Of a stretch of DNA of 64,000 nt, positions 51,786 to 60,965 are shown one piece after another. Every line of letters begins with the position of its first letter. Position 1 is the stretch's first letter. The DNA is from Humibacter albus DSM 18994 (GTDB lineage: Bacteria > Actinomycetota > Actinomycetes > Actinomycetales > Microbacteriaceae). The position numbers were made by a program, and so were the translations under genes. Under the pieces are notes generated by a model. That model worked only from the letters and a program-made list of their open reading frames with translations, made no database searches and was not told the origin of the DNA. The stretch lies in NCBI RefSeq assembly GCF_000421825.1, contig NZ_ATXT01000013.1, positions 186,001 to 250,000 of the forward strand, in the 5' to 3' direction.

Positions 51786-51819
51786 CCGCCGGCGGTCATC
51801 AGCGTATGACCGCCGGCGG
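51786..51819 (-). terminator. 14-bp-stem hairpin downstream of rhamnosidase
   Basis: Perfect arms CCGCCGGCGGTCAT (51786-51799) and ATGACCGCCGGCGG (51806-51819) with a 6-nt loop, 29 bp after the rhamnosidase stop and 14 bp before the hydrolase start. It could be a terminator, or a hairpin in the hydrolase leader. Confidence 0.6.
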
Positions 51820-51848
51820 TACGAAAGCCACCACCCGTGCGAGGGGCG

Positions 51849-54647
51849 TCAGCGGTCCCGGCGGGCGTTCAGCTCGGCCACCGCGGCCATGACCACCTCG
51901 CTCTGCGCGGGCGGGATGTGCCGGAGTTTATCGCCCAGCTTGCGCGCCTTCGTCCACGTGCTCGTGGCGAAGGCGTGGGCGGCCTCGGTGTCGATTCGGG
52001 CGAGCGCATCCTTGACCACCGCGTACGCCTCGGGGTCGTCGATGATCACGTCGAGCGTCGTCTCGCGGCTCACCGCAGCGAAGTCGCGAACCGGCACCGG
52101 AGCCACCGAGGTCCAGCTGTGCGCGCCCGATCCGACGCTGTGCTGCGATCCGTCCGGAAGCACCACATCGGCCTCGGCGTTGGCCGGAACCGTCACCTCG
52201 ACCACCACGTTGTCACCCTGACGGTGCCAGCCCGCCCGCGCGGTACCGTACGCCGTCGCCAAGGTGGCGGACGCATGATCGAGGCCCGCCAACGGCTGCG
52301 GCCGCACCGAGAGGCGGCGATAGCCCGGCTCGGCGGGCGCCAGCCCGGCGACGCAGCGGTGCAGCCAGTCGGCGATGGCGCCCAGCGCGTAGTGGTTGAA
52401 CGACGTCATCTCGCCCGGGTTGATCGTGCCGTCTTCGAGCATGCTGTCCCAGCGCTCCCAGACGGTCGTCGCGTCCATCGTGACGGGGTAGAGCCACGAC
52501 GGGTTCTCGGTCTGCAGCACCAGTCGGGCCGCCGTGTCCACGTGCCCGGTCTCGGTGAGGGCGTCCGCAATGAGCGGAGTGCCGACGAAGCCGGTGCCGA
52601 TCCGGTAGCCGTTCGCGCGCACCAGCTGAGCGAGGCGGTCGCCCATGGTCGACAGCTGCTCGTCCGTCTCGTAGAGGCCGAACATGATGCCCATCGCGTA
52701 CGCGGTCTGCGCGTCCGACATGAAGCGGCCGTTCTCGGTGACGTATTCGGCGAGGAACGCCTTCTTGATGCGGGCGGCCAGCGTGCCGTACTCGGAGGCG
52801 ACGTCGTCGCGATTCAGCAGCGCCGCGGCATCCGCCACCAGCTTCGTCGAGCGGTACAGGTGCGCCGAGGCGACCACGTCGGCGTCGGTGAGCGCCGCAG
52901 CCGGATCCTCGGGCGGGGCAGCCGGATCGAGCCAGTCTCCGAACTGGAAGCCCTCTTCCCACAGCAGCCGATCGCCGGCGATCGAGATCAGCGTGTCGGC
53001 CCAGGCCTTCATGCTGTCGAACTGCTCCTCGACGACCTGCACGTCTCCGAATCGCTCGTGCAACACCGACGGCACCACCGTCGCCGCATCGCCCCAGGCC
53101 GCCGCGGGTGTTGAGGCGTCGCCGAGCACGTTCGGAATGACGAACGGCACGACCCCGTTCGCCGCCTTCTGCTCCACCGCGAGGTCGCGGAGCCATGAGG
53201 TGAGGAATCCGTCGGTGTCGAACAAGAAGCTGGCGGTCGGAGAGAAGACCTGGATGTCGCCTGTCCAGCCGAGCCGCTCGTCCCGCTGGGGGCAGTCGGT
53301 CGGCAGTGAGAGGAAGTTGCCGCGCATGCCCCACACCACGTTCTCGTGCAGGCGGTTCAACAACTCGTGCGAGCTCTCGAACCAGCCGGTGCGCTCCATG
53401 TCGCTGTGGATCACGACGCCGACGACGTCGGCCGGCTCGATGGGCTCGGGCAGCCCGGTGACCTCGACGTACCGGAAGCCGTGGAACGTGAACTCGGGCT
53501 CCCAGGTCTCGCCGTCGGCGTCGCCGCGCAGCACGTAGGTGTCGGTGGCGCGGGCGTGCCGCAGCGGCCGCACGCCGAGCTCGCCGTGTTCGAGCACCTC
53601 GGCGTGCCGGATCGTGACGGTCGTCCCGGCCCCGCCACTCACACGGAGTCGCACGCGGCCGACCATGTTCTGGCCGAAGTCGAGAATCTGCTTGCCGCTG
53701 GCCGAGGTGAGCACGTCCGCCACCCGGAGCTCCTGGATCGCGCGCACGGCGGGCGCCACCCGAGGAGTGGGGGTCGGCGAGGTCTCGCCGTCCACGCGTA
53801 CCGGTGTCCAACCGTCCGCTGCGAATCCGGGCTCGGCCCAGCCGGCGATCTCGCGGCGGGCGTCGTAGTCCTCGCCGTAGTAGATGCCGCTTGCGCGAAG
53901 CGGGCCGTCGCCGGTGGCCTGCCAGGAGGCATCCGTCACGATCCATTCCTGCGCGCCGTCCTCGTACTCGATGAGGAGCTGCGCGGCGGCGGCCGGGCGC
54001 TCGCCGTAGAACGGCCGGCCGTAGCCGCCGAAGCCGAACCGCTCCGTGTACCAACCGCCGGCGAGTTCGACGCCGATCGCGTTCGCACCGCTGCGGACGA
54101 GCGCCGTGACGTCCGTCGTCTCGTGGATGAGACGGAACCGATAGGCGGTCCAGCCCGGCTTCAGGATCTGGTCGTCGACCTTCTCGCCGTTGAGCCGCAC
54201 CTGATAGACGCCGTGCGCCGTCGCGTACAGGGTCGCCTTGGCGACGGGACCGGCGACCTCGAAGTCGTGTCGCAGAAGGGCCGGCTTCGCCTCGCCCTCG
54301 GCGTCGAGGCCGACCATGGATGCCGTCCACTCGCCTTCGCGGAGAAAACCTCCGACGATGGTGAGCGGCTCGCTCCACGGTGAGGTGCCGCCGTCTTCCC
54401 CGGCGGTGCGCACGCGCAGGGTGTGCTCGCTGCGGGGCGCGATCGGGTCGAACGGCCAGGGGACGAGCACCGACTCGCGTCCGGCGATGGTGGCCGTCTG
54501 CGCGCCGTCCAGCTCCAGTTCGGCGGATGCCTGTCGCCAGTTCGGCGAGTCGGACTCCGTCGTCCAGGTGATGCGCGGTGAGGCGGTGGCCACGTCGGTG
54601 CTGTCGATGCGCAGCTCTGCGCGAAGCGATGCGACGTTCGTGGGCAT
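51849..54647 (-). CDS. alpha-L-rhamnosidase, GH78
   Basis: 932 aa, the usual GH78 length. N-terminal beta domains (SPRITWTTESDSPNWRQASAELELDG; AHGVYQVRLNGEKVDDQILKPGWTAYRFRLIHETTDVT; YTERFGFGGYGRPFYGERPAAAAQLLIEYEDG) precede the (alpha/alpha)6 catalytic barrel near residues 430-780. There TDCPQRDERLGWTGDIQVFSPTASFLFDTDGFLTSWLRDL is the catalytic signature with acidic general-acid candidates. TSFNHYALGAIADWLHRCVAGL and the C-terminal jelly roll follow. It removes terminal L-rhamnose from glycosides. No signal peptide, so it acts on imported substrates. CGAAGGAGTAACA sets the ATG. Confidence 0.93.
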   Translation of the reverse strand: MPTNVASLRAELRIDSTDVATASPRITWTTESDSPNWRQASAELELDGAQTATIAGRESVLVPWPFDPIAPRSEHTLRVRTAGEDGGTSPWSEPLTIVGGFLREGEWTASMVGLDAEGEAKPALLRHDFEVAGPVAKATLYATAHGVYQVRLNGEKVDDQILKPGWTAYRFRLIHETTDVTALVRSGANAIGVELAGGWYTERFGFGGYGRPFYGERPAAAAQLLIEYEDGAQEWIVTDASWQATGDGPLRASGIYYGEDYDARREIAGWAEPGFAADGWTPVRVDGETSPTPTPRVAPAVRAIQELRVADVLTSASGKQILDFGQNMVGRVRLRVSGGAGTTVTIRHAEVLEHGELGVRPLRHARATDTYVLRGDADGETWEPEFTFHGFRYVEVTGLPEPIEPADVVGVVIHSDMERTGWFESSHELLNRLHENVVWGMRGNFLSLPTDCPQRDERLGWTGDIQVFSPTASFLFDTDGFLTSWLRDLAVEQKAANGVVPFVIPNVLGDASTPAAAWGDAATVVPSVLHERFGDVQVVEEQFDSMKAWADTLISIAGDRLLWEEGFQFGDWLDPAAPPEDPAAALTDADVVASAHLYRSTKLVADAAALLNRDDVASEYGTLAARIKKAFLAEYVTENGRFMSDAQTAYAMGIMFGLYETDEQLSTMGDRLAQLVRANGYRIGTGFVGTPLIADALTETGHVDTAARLVLQTENPSWLYPVTMDATTVWERWDSMLEDGTINPGEMTSFNHYALGAIADWLHRCVAGLAPAEPGYRRLSVRPQPLAGLDHASATLATAYGTARAGWHRQGDNVVVEVTVPANAEADVVLPDGSQHSVGSGAHSWTSVAPVPVRDFAAVSRETTLDVIIDDPEAYAVVKDALARIDTEAAHAFATSTWTKARKLGDKLRHIPPAQSEVVMAAVAELNARRDR

Positions 54648-54693
54648 TGTTACTCCTTCGGTCTTGCGGGTAGCGCGTTGTCGTGGTGGATCG

Positions 54694-55479
54694 TCATTGA
54701 TACTCGGGCGGGGGAACGCGGGTGAACCAGGCGAGCTCGTTGTCGCGGATGAAGGTCGTGAGCGTGGCGTCCGCCTCGAGGCGCTCACCGAGACGCGACT
54801 CGAGCTCGGCGAGCACGCGACGCGCGGCATCCGTGGTCTGACGGGTCACGAGTTCCGTCAGGTCATCTGTGAACGTGCGGGGGATGCCGGGGAGGGCTGC
54901 GACGGCGTCGCGCAGGTACTTCGGCCCGGCGAAGAGCACGTGCGCATCGGCCAGCAGGGCCCGCGCTGCGGCGAAGGCGAGATGCACGGCGGCATGCGCC
55001 GTGAGCATCGGGTCGCCGTGCATCACGCCCTGCTCGAAGAAGTAGCCGCCGTGCAGTCGAGCCTGCGCAAGGAACGAAGCGACCCGGGCGTCCCAGTCGA
55101 CGTCGGTGCTGTTCGCGATGCGTGCGACGAGGTCTTGGAGCTCGGGGATCCGGCTGAAGACGATGCGGGCGCCCTTCAAGCTCGCCCGCATCGGATCGTC
55201 GGCCTGCTCGACCGCGTGGTCGAGCAGGCCGCGGGTGATGACCTTGACGTCGAAATATCCGCCCGGGTAGTCCACGTCGCGATCGGAGACGTACATGAGG
55301 CGGTCGGCCTGCGCGGCGCGGGCATAGGCATCCGCGGTGACGACCACATAGAGGTCGACGTCGGAGTCCGCTCGCTCCTCGCCGCGGGCGACGGACCCCG
55401 CGACGACGACGGCGACCGTGTCGGCGTCGTTCTCGGCGAGCGAGACGAAGCGAGCGATGGCGGCCTCGTGGTGCTTCAT
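54694..55479 (-). CDS. nucleotidyltransferase-domain protein
   Basis: 261 aa. The nucleotidyltransferase motif AVVVAGSVARGEERADSDVDLYVVV (GSxxRG...DxD) is intact, with a third acidic residue in GYFDVKVITRG. The helical C-terminal half (HGDPMLTAHAAVHLAFAAARALLADAHVLFAGPKYLRDAV) resembles the substrate domain of kanamycin/lincosamide nucleotidyltransferase-like proteins. Substrate unknown; such a gene is odd in a rhamnose operon. Its start overlaps the rhamnulokinase stop by 4 bp (ATGA), so it is translated with the operon. Confidence 0.8.
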   Translation of the reverse strand: MKHHEAAIARFVSLAENDADTVAVVVAGSVARGEERADSDVDLYVVVTADAYARAAQADRLMYVSDRDVDYPGGYFDVKVITRGLLDHAVEQADDPMRASLKGARIVFSRIPELQDLVARIANSTDVDWDARVASFLAQARLHGGYFFEQGVMHGDPMLTAHAAVHLAFAAARALLADAHVLFAGPKYLRDAVAALPGIPRTFTDDLTELVTRQTTDAARRVLAELESRLGERLEADATLTTFIRDNELAWFTRVPPPEYQ

Positions 55480-56894
55480 CGCGTGCTCTTCAGGCGGGGT
55501 TCGAACGTGCGCGGGGCGAAGGATCGCGCGGCGAAGGCGCGGAGCGCGTCCAGGCTGCCGGTGACGGCGCCGATCGCCCGCGCCTGCACGAGCACGTTGC
55601 CCAGCGCGGTCGCCTCCGACGGCCCGGCCAGCACGCGGCGTCCGGAGCGGTCCGCGAGTGAGCGGCAGAGCAGGTCATTGCGGCTGCCACCGCCCACGAC
55701 ATGGATCACCGAGACAGCACGGCCCGTCAGTGCCGCGGCGGTCTCGATCGTGTCCGCGAACGCCTGGGCGAGGCTCTCGATGATGGATCTGACCACCTCC
55801 GCCCTCCCTGCCGGCGCACGCCGTCCGCGGCTCGCGAACCACTCGTCGATGCGGGCGGGCATGTCGCCGGGCGGGAGGAACGACGGGTCGTCGACGTTGA
55901 AGAGCGGCACACAGGCATCCACGTTCGATGCCTGTTCGAGCAGCATGCCCAGGTCGGCCGTCCCGTCTTGGGCGCGCCAGCACCGCAGGCACTCGTTCAG
56001 AATCCAGAGCCCCATCACGTTGTGCAGAAAGCGCACACGGCCGTCTACGCCGAGCTCGTTCGTGAACCTCGCCTCGCGAGCCGCCTCGGTGAGCACCGGA
56101 GCGTCGAGCTCGAGCCCGGCGAGGCCCCACGTGCCACAGCTGACGTAGGCGAAGTCGGGGTCGGTGGCGGGCACGCCGACGACGGCCGAGGCCGTGTCGT
56201 GAGACCCGACGGTGAACAGTGGTGCTCCGCCGGCGTCCGCGAGCGGGGCGATCTCGGTCCCCGGATCGACGAGCGGCGCGAACAGCTCCCGTTTCAGGTC
56301 GAGTCGATGGAGGAGATCGTCGTCCCAGTTGAGGGTCGTCGCGTTCAGCAGACCGGTTGTGGACGCGTTCGTGCGCTCGCTCGCCTCGACGCCGGTCAAC
56401 AGGGCTGCGACCAGGTCGGGGATGAGCAGGATGCGTTCGGCTCGGTCGATCCGTGCGCTGAACCGGCTGCCCAGCCGTTCGGCCGCGAGCTGGTACAGCG
56501 TGTTGAACGGGAGGAACTGAAGCCCATTCCGCTCGAAGAGCTCGGCGGGGGCAACGCGATCGTGCACCCACTCGATGGCACGCTCCGTGCGATCGTCGCG
56601 GTAGTGGAACGGTTCGCCGAGAAGCGCCGCGTTCCGCACCAGTCCGTAGTCGACGGCCCAGGCATCCACCCCGACCGCGTCGAGGCGTTCGGTGCGCGCG
56701 GCCGTGCGCAGGCCGGAGCGGAGGTGGCGGAAGATCTGCGCGAAGTCCCAGTGCCAGCCGTCCACGCGTCGCACGGCGCCGGTCTCGAACCGCGCGGACT
56801 CCTCGAGCCGGATGCCGTCATCCGACACCCGGCCCAGCATCACTCTGCCGCTCGTGGCGCCGAGGTCGACGGCGGCGACCGTGGTGGACGTCAT
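55476..56894 (-). CDS. rhaB: rhamnulokinase
   Basis: 472 aa FGGY-family kinase. VAAVDLGATSGRVMLG is the phosphate-1 motif; GVDAWAVDYGLV, VGSHDTASAVVGVPA, SCGTWGLAGLELD (phosphate 2) and VIHVVGGGSRNDLLCRSLADRSGRRVLAGPSEATALGN (adenosine) follow. The RhaB-like WHWDFAQIFRHLRSGL region and operon position beside rhamnose isomerase indicate phosphorylation of L-rhamnulose at O-1. The start MTSTTVAAVDLG lies 10 bp after the aldolase stop. Confidence 0.9.
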   Translation of the reverse strand: MTSTTVAAVDLGATSGRVMLGRVSDDGIRLEESARFETGAVRRVDGWHWDFAQIFRHLRSGLRTAARTERLDAVGVDAWAVDYGLVRNAALLGEPFHYRDDRTERAIEWVHDRVAPAELFERNGLQFLPFNTLYQLAAERLGSRFSARIDRAERILLIPDLVAALLTGVEASERTNASTTGLLNATTLNWDDDLLHRLDLKRELFAPLVDPGTEIAPLADAGGAPLFTVGSHDTASAVVGVPATDPDFAYVSCGTWGLAGLELDAPVLTEAAREARFTNELGVDGRVRFLHNVMGLWILNECLRCWRAQDGTADLGMLLEQASNVDACVPLFNVDDPSFLPPGDMPARIDEWFASRGRRAPAGRAEVVRSIIESLAQAFADTIETAAALTGRAVSVIHVVGGGSRNDLLCRSLADRSGRRVLAGPSEATALGNVLVQARAIGAVTGSLDALRAFAARSFAPRTFEPRLKSTR

Positions 56895-56904
56895 GCGGGC
56901 GTCC

Positions 56905-58953
56905 TCAGCGCAGGAACGCGGCGGCGACGCCGGCGTCCACCGGGATGTGCAGGCCCGTCGTGTGGTCGAGGTCACCGGTGCAGAGCACGAACACGGCATT
57001 GGCGACGTTCTCCGGCAGCACCTCGCGCTTCAGCAGCGTGCGCTGCGCGTAGTACTCACCGAGCTTCTCCTCCGGTACGCCGTAGACGGCGGCCCGCTTG
57101 GCACCCCAGCCGCCGGCGAAGATGCCGGAGCCGCGCACCACGCCGTCGGGGTTGATGCCGTTCACCTTGATGCCGTGCTCGCCGAGCTCGGCGGCCAGCA
57201 GTCGCACCTGATGGGCCTGGTCTGCCTTCGTGGCCGAATAGGCGATGTTGTTCGGCCCGGCGAAGACGCTGTTCTTCGACGAGATGTAGACGATGTCGCC
57301 GCCGATGCCCTGCTCGATCATCACCTTCGCCGCGGCGCGCGAGACGAGGAACGAGCCCTTCGCCATCACGTTGTGCTGCAGATCCCAGTCGGCGACGGTC
57401 GTTTCCAGCAGCGACTTCGACAGCGAGAGACCGGCGTTGTTCACCACGATGTCGACACCGCCGAAGGCCAGCACCGCGGCATCCACGGCGGCCTGCACCT
57501 GGCGCTCGTCGGTCACATCGGCCTGCACGCCCACCGCCACGTCGCTCGAGCCGAGTTCTGCGGCGGCGGCTGACGCCTTCGCCTCATCGAGGTCGGCGAT
57601 CACGACGCACGCCCCCTCGGCGGCGAGGCGCTTCGCGGTCGCGAGCCCGATGCCGGACGCCGCGCCCGTCACGAGCGCGATGCGCGTCGCGAGCGGCTTC
57701 GGCTTGGGTCGGCGCTGCAGCTTCGCCTCCTCGAGAGCCCAGTACTCGATGCGGAACTTCTCGGCTTCGTCGATCGGCGCGTACGACGAGATCGCTTCCG
57801 CGCCGCGCATCACGTTGATCGCGTTGACGTAAAACTCACCGGCCACACGTGCCGTCTGCTTGTCGGCGCCGTAGCTGAACATGCCGACGCCGGGAATGAG
57901 CACGATCGCGGGATCCGCGCCGCGCATCGCGGGCGGTTCCTCGCCGCGGGCACGAGCAGCGGCGGCGCCCCGCTCGTAGTAGCCCGTGTAGTCGGCGCGA
58001 TACTCCTCGTGCAGCGAACGCAGGCGTTCGATCGAGTCCTCGATCGAGGCATCCGCCGGCAGGTCGAGCACCAGCGGCTTGACCTTTGTGCGCAAGAAAT
58101 GGTCGGGGCAGCTGGTGCCGAGCGCCGCGAGGCGAGGATGCTCCGCACGGCTCGCGAAGTCGAGCACGGCCTCGCTGTCGGTGAAGTGGCCGACCACGGG
58201 ATGGTCGCTCGACGCCAGTCCGCGCAGCACGGGCGCCAGGGCGGCTGCCTTCGCACGCCGCTCCGCTTCGGGCAGCGGCTGGTAGCCGTCGATGACGGCA
58301 CCGAACGGCTCCTCTCGGCCGTGCTCGGCGATGTACTTCGCGGCCGTCTCGATGATCCAGAGCGAGTTGGCCTCGGCTTCCTCGGACGTGTCGCCCCAGG
58401 CCGTGATGCCGTGGCCGCCCAGGATGCAGCCGATGGCCAGCGGGTTGTCGCGCTTGATCGCCGCGATGTCCAGCCCCAGCTGGAAGCCGGGACGACGCCA
58501 CGGAACCCACACGACCTTGTCGCCGAAGGCATCCTTCGTGAGGCGCTCGCCGTCGGCGGCCGTCGCGAACGCGATGCCGGAATCGGGATGCAGGTGGTCG
58601 ACGTGCGCGGCATCCACCAGCGCGTGCATGGCCGTGTCGATCGACGGCGCCGCGCCGCCCTTGCCGTGCAGGCAGTAGTCGAACGCGGCGACCATCTCGT
58701 CTTCGCGCTCGACTCCCGGGTAGACGTCCGGCAGCGCGCGCACGCGGTCGAGCCGCAGCACGGCCAGGCCCTTCTCGGTGAGCGTCCCGAGGTCGCCGCC
58801 GGAGCCCTTCACCCAGAGCAGGTCGACGTTCTCACCGGTGACCGGGTCGGTCTCGGTACCCTTCGCCGACGTATTGCCGCCCGCGTAGTTGGTGTTGCGC
58901 GGGTTCGCGCCGAGGCGGTTGCTGCGCGAGATGAGGTCGTGCACGACGGTCAC
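56905..58953 (-). CDS. bifunctional rhamnulose-1-phosphate aldolase / lactaldehyde dehydrogenase
   Basis: 682 aa fusion, as in actinobacterial and Bacillus RhaE(W). The N-terminal ~410 residues are a class-II aldolase: YAGGNTSAKG, WVKGSGGDLGTLTEKGLAVLRLD, and zinc-ligand region VDHLHPDSGIAFA. The C-terminal ~260 residues are an SDR: ALVTGAASGIGLATAKRLA, VNNAGLS, and IAYSATKADQAHQ with catalytic Tyr and Lys. The first part splits L-rhamnulose-1-phosphate into dihydroxyacetone phosphate and L-lactaldehyde; the second oxidises the lactaldehyde with NAD+. GTG start with AGGAGA upstream. The mutarotase gene overlaps by 4 bp (GTGA). Confidence 0.92.
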   Translation of the reverse strand: MTVVHDLISRSNRLGANPRNTNYAGGNTSAKGTETDPVTGENVDLLWVKGSGGDLGTLTEKGLAVLRLDRVRALPDVYPGVEREDEMVAAFDYCLHGKGGAAPSIDTAMHALVDAAHVDHLHPDSGIAFATAADGERLTKDAFGDKVVWVPWRRPGFQLGLDIAAIKRDNPLAIGCILGGHGITAWGDTSEEAEANSLWIIETAAKYIAEHGREEPFGAVIDGYQPLPEAERRAKAAALAPVLRGLASSDHPVVGHFTDSEAVLDFASRAEHPRLAALGTSCPDHFLRTKVKPLVLDLPADASIEDSIERLRSLHEEYRADYTGYYERGAAAARARGEEPPAMRGADPAIVLIPGVGMFSYGADKQTARVAGEFYVNAINVMRGAEAISSYAPIDEAEKFRIEYWALEEAKLQRRPKPKPLATRIALVTGAASGIGLATAKRLAAEGACVVIADLDEAKASAAAAELGSSDVAVGVQADVTDERQVQAAVDAAVLAFGGVDIVVNNAGLSLSKSLLETTVADWDLQHNVMAKGSFLVSRAAAKVMIEQGIGGDIVYISSKNSVFAGPNNIAYSATKADQAHQVRLLAAELGEHGIKVNGINPDGVVRGSGIFAGGWGAKRAAVYGVPEEKLGEYYAQRTLLKREVLPENVANAVFVLCTGDLDHTTGLHIPVDAGVAAAFLR

Positions 58954-59315
58954 GATCGTTCTCCTAATTCATTGAGCTGCTGTTCATGGAGCTGCTGTTC
59001 GAGGTTGAAGACGGGGCGGAGCTGCCTGGCTCCTTCGTCGGGCCTGCCGTCGAGACCGACGAAGAAGCGGGCGGACTGCGCCTCCCACTTCGCCGCGATC
59101 GGGTCGAGGGAGAGGATGCGTGCCGAGGCCTCGTCATCGTCCGTCTCGTAGTAGCCGACGACGGTCCCGTCCTCGTCGATGAAGATCGAGTAGTTGCGGC
59201 GCCCGCTGCGCTCGATCGCTGCGAGCATGTCGGGCCAGACCGCACGGTGCGCCTGCACGTACTCGTCGATCAGCGACGGGTCGAGCGAGAGGGTGAAGCA
59301 GATCCGCTCGGTCAC
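58950..59315 (-). CDS. rhaM: L-rhamnose mutarotase
   Basis: 121 aa, slightly longer than the ~104 aa norm because of a Gln/Glu-rich tail (NLEQQLHEQQLNELGERS). ERICFTLSLDPSLIDEYVQAHRAVWPDMLAAIERSGRRNYSIFIDEDGTVVGYYE is the RhaM core, with the catalytic His in QAHRAVWP. It interconverts alpha- and beta-L-rhamnopyranose so the isomerase gets its preferred anomer. GTG start and end both overlap neighbours by 4 bp (GTGA), showing tight coupling. Confidence 0.9.
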   Translation of the reverse strand: MTERICFTLSLDPSLIDEYVQAHRAVWPDMLAAIERSGRRNYSIFIDEDGTVVGYYETDDDEASARILSLDPIAAKWEAQSARFFVGLDGRPDEGARQLRPVFNLEQQLHEQQLNELGERS

Positions 59316-60475
59316 GCACCCCACCCGGCCTGGGTGCCGCCGACGCGCTCCTGCTCGATCTTCTCCTGGTAGCCGGATGCCGCGTACGCGGCCATCGGGT
59401 CGCGGGGGAGCCCGCGAGACTCCCGCCAGTCGGCGAGGTCCGAACGCACATCCGTGTAGAAGGCATCCATCACGATCTGGTTCGCGGTCAGCACGTCGCC
59501 GGCCTTCTGCGCCGCGGTGAGGGCGTCGCGGTCGACGAGGAGGGCGCGGGCGGTCATCTCCTGCACGTTGAGCACGGAGCGGATCTGGCCGGGGATCTTC
59601 TTCTCGATGTTGTGGCACTGGTCGAGCATGAAGGCGACGTCGGGGTTGGCGTAGCCGCCTCCGCGGATCACCTCGAGCAGAATGCGGAAGAGCTGGAACG
59701 GGTCGGCGGCACCCACGATGAGGTCATCGTCGGCGTAGAAGCGCGAGTTGAAGTCGAACGAGCCGAGCTTGCCGAGGCGCAGCAGCTGCATGACGATGAA
59801 CTCGATGTTCGTGCCGGGGGCGTGGTGGCCGGTGTCGAGGCACACGACGGCGCGGTCGCCGAGCGCGCTGACCTGGGCGTAGGAGGTGCCCCAGTCCGGC
59901 ACGTCGGTGTGGTAGAACGCGGGCTCGAAGAACTTGTACTCGAGAACGAGCCTGTGGCCTTCGCCGATCCGTTCGTAGATCTTCGAGAGCGAGTCGTGCA
60001 GGCGGTCCTGCCGTGCACGCATGTCGTCCTGACCGGGGTAGTTGGTGCCATCGGCCAACCAGATCTTCAGGTCGCGGCTGCCGATCTCGTTCATGATGTC
60101 GATGCACTCGAAGTGGTGATCGATCGCCTTCTGGCGGATGCGCGGATCGGAGTGCGTCACCGAGCCCAGCTTGTAGTCGTCGTCCTGGAACGTATTCGAG
60201 TTCACCGTGCCGAGGCTGACGCCGTTGTCTTCGGCGTGGCGCTTCAGGTCGGAGTATGAGGAGACCTTGTCCCACGGGATGTGGAGTGCGACCGAGGGCG
60301 CCAAGCCGGTGTTCTTGTGCACCTGCGCGGCGTCGGAGATCTTCTCGAACGGGTCGCGGGGCGTTCCCGCGGAGCCGAAGACCTTGAACCGAGTGCCCGA
60401 GTTTCCGAACGCCCAGCTGGGCAGTTCGATCGCCTGCCTGGCGAGGAGCTCGAGAGTGGTCGACGGGATCGTCAT
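59312..60475 (-). CDS. rhaI: L-rhamnose isomerase
   Basis: 387 aa, the short actinobacterial/Pseudomonas-type isomerase (not E. coli RhaA). PSWAFGNSGTRFKVFGSAGTPRDPFEKISDAAQVHK opens the protein. The TIM-barrel metal site is seen in LVLEYKFFEPAFYHTDVPDWGTSYAQ, VCLDTGHHAPGTNIE and GSFDFNSRFYADDDL (Glu, Asp and His ligands for Mn2+). It converts L-rhamnose to L-rhamnulose. TGACTGTCCC is not a strong site, but AAAGGCA stands just before the ATG at 60475. First gene of the leftward operon, controlled by the LacI-type operators. Confidence 0.93.
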   Translation of the reverse strand: MTIPSTTLELLARQAIELPSWAFGNSGTRFKVFGSAGTPRDPFEKISDAAQVHKNTGLAPSVALHIPWDKVSSYSDLKRHAEDNGVSLGTVNSNTFQDDDYKLGSVTHSDPRIRQKAIDHHFECIDIMNEIGSRDLKIWLADGTNYPGQDDMRARQDRLHDSLSKIYERIGEGHRLVLEYKFFEPAFYHTDVPDWGTSYAQVSALGDRAVVCLDTGHHAPGTNIEFIVMQLLRLGKLGSFDFNSRFYADDDLIVGAADPFQLFRILLEVIRGGGYANPDVAFMLDQCHNIEKKIPGQIRSVLNVQEMTARALLVDRDALTAAQKAGDVLTANQIVMDAFYTDVRSDLADWRESRGLPRDPMAAYAASGYQEKIEQERVGGTQAGWGA

Positions 60476-60622
60476 GCCATTGCCTTTCTTGACTGTCCCA
60501 CGACACCGTGGGCCTCGGTCACGACGCGAGCCGTGAGATGGTGCATGAGGTTGGTACACCCGCGCCGGGCGAGCGGGGCTGATCCGGCTGAGCGAGATCG
60601 AGCCGCGTGCGGCACGAGTTAT

Positions 60623-60634
60623 TGAATCGTTTCA
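60623..60634. promoter_or_regulatory. LacI-family operator, rhamnose operon side
   Basis: TGAATCGTTTCA, an imperfect 12-bp dyad with central CG, 148 bp upstream of the rhaI start codon. The matching site at 60885 differs by one base. Probably bound by the adjacent regulator and released by a rhamnose-derived inducer. Confidence 0.7.
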
Positions 60635-60884
60635 TACGTTGCCCGAGCGCGCAATACCTCGCGTGGCACTTCGAGTACCACTTTCCGCGTCCCCGACAGT
60701 GAATCGCCGCGGCGGTTCCTGGTCTCGGGTCGCGCTCGCCGAGACAACTCAGCGCTCCGCCTGCGGCTCGTCGAGCCGTTTGTTCCAGGCAGGTTCGGCC
60801 CGGCGCCGCAGCCCGATACCGATCGGCGAAGCGAGAATGGACGGGAAGCGTCATTCGCCGATTCTCACCGGCCGGGCCGTGAGA

Positions 60885-60896
60885 TGATTCGTTTCA
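60885..60896. promoter_or_regulatory. LacI-family operator, regulator side
   Basis: TGATTCGTTTCA, 70 bp upstream of the regulator ATG. With the site at 60623 it could give DNA looping and autoregulation. Confidence 0.65.
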
Positions 60897-60965
60897 GTCG
60901 TGAGAATGAGTCGTCGCGCGGTGCCACATCGCCAAGGTGGTGCTCCTCGCCGACAGGAGGTGCGC

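Larger units (their letters stand above)
60476..60965. other. divergent promoter region rhaI / LacI regulator
   Basis: A 490-bp spacer containing two LacI-family operators (60623-60634 and 60885-60896), one near each gene, and the CAGGAGG ribosome site of the regulator. Between the operators nothing gene-like was seen. Confidence 0.7.

Noticed and set aside
52213-54378. 721-codon frame overlapping the GH78 gene
   Set aside because: Low-complexity Arg/Ala/His composition; GH78 motifs lie in the other frame.
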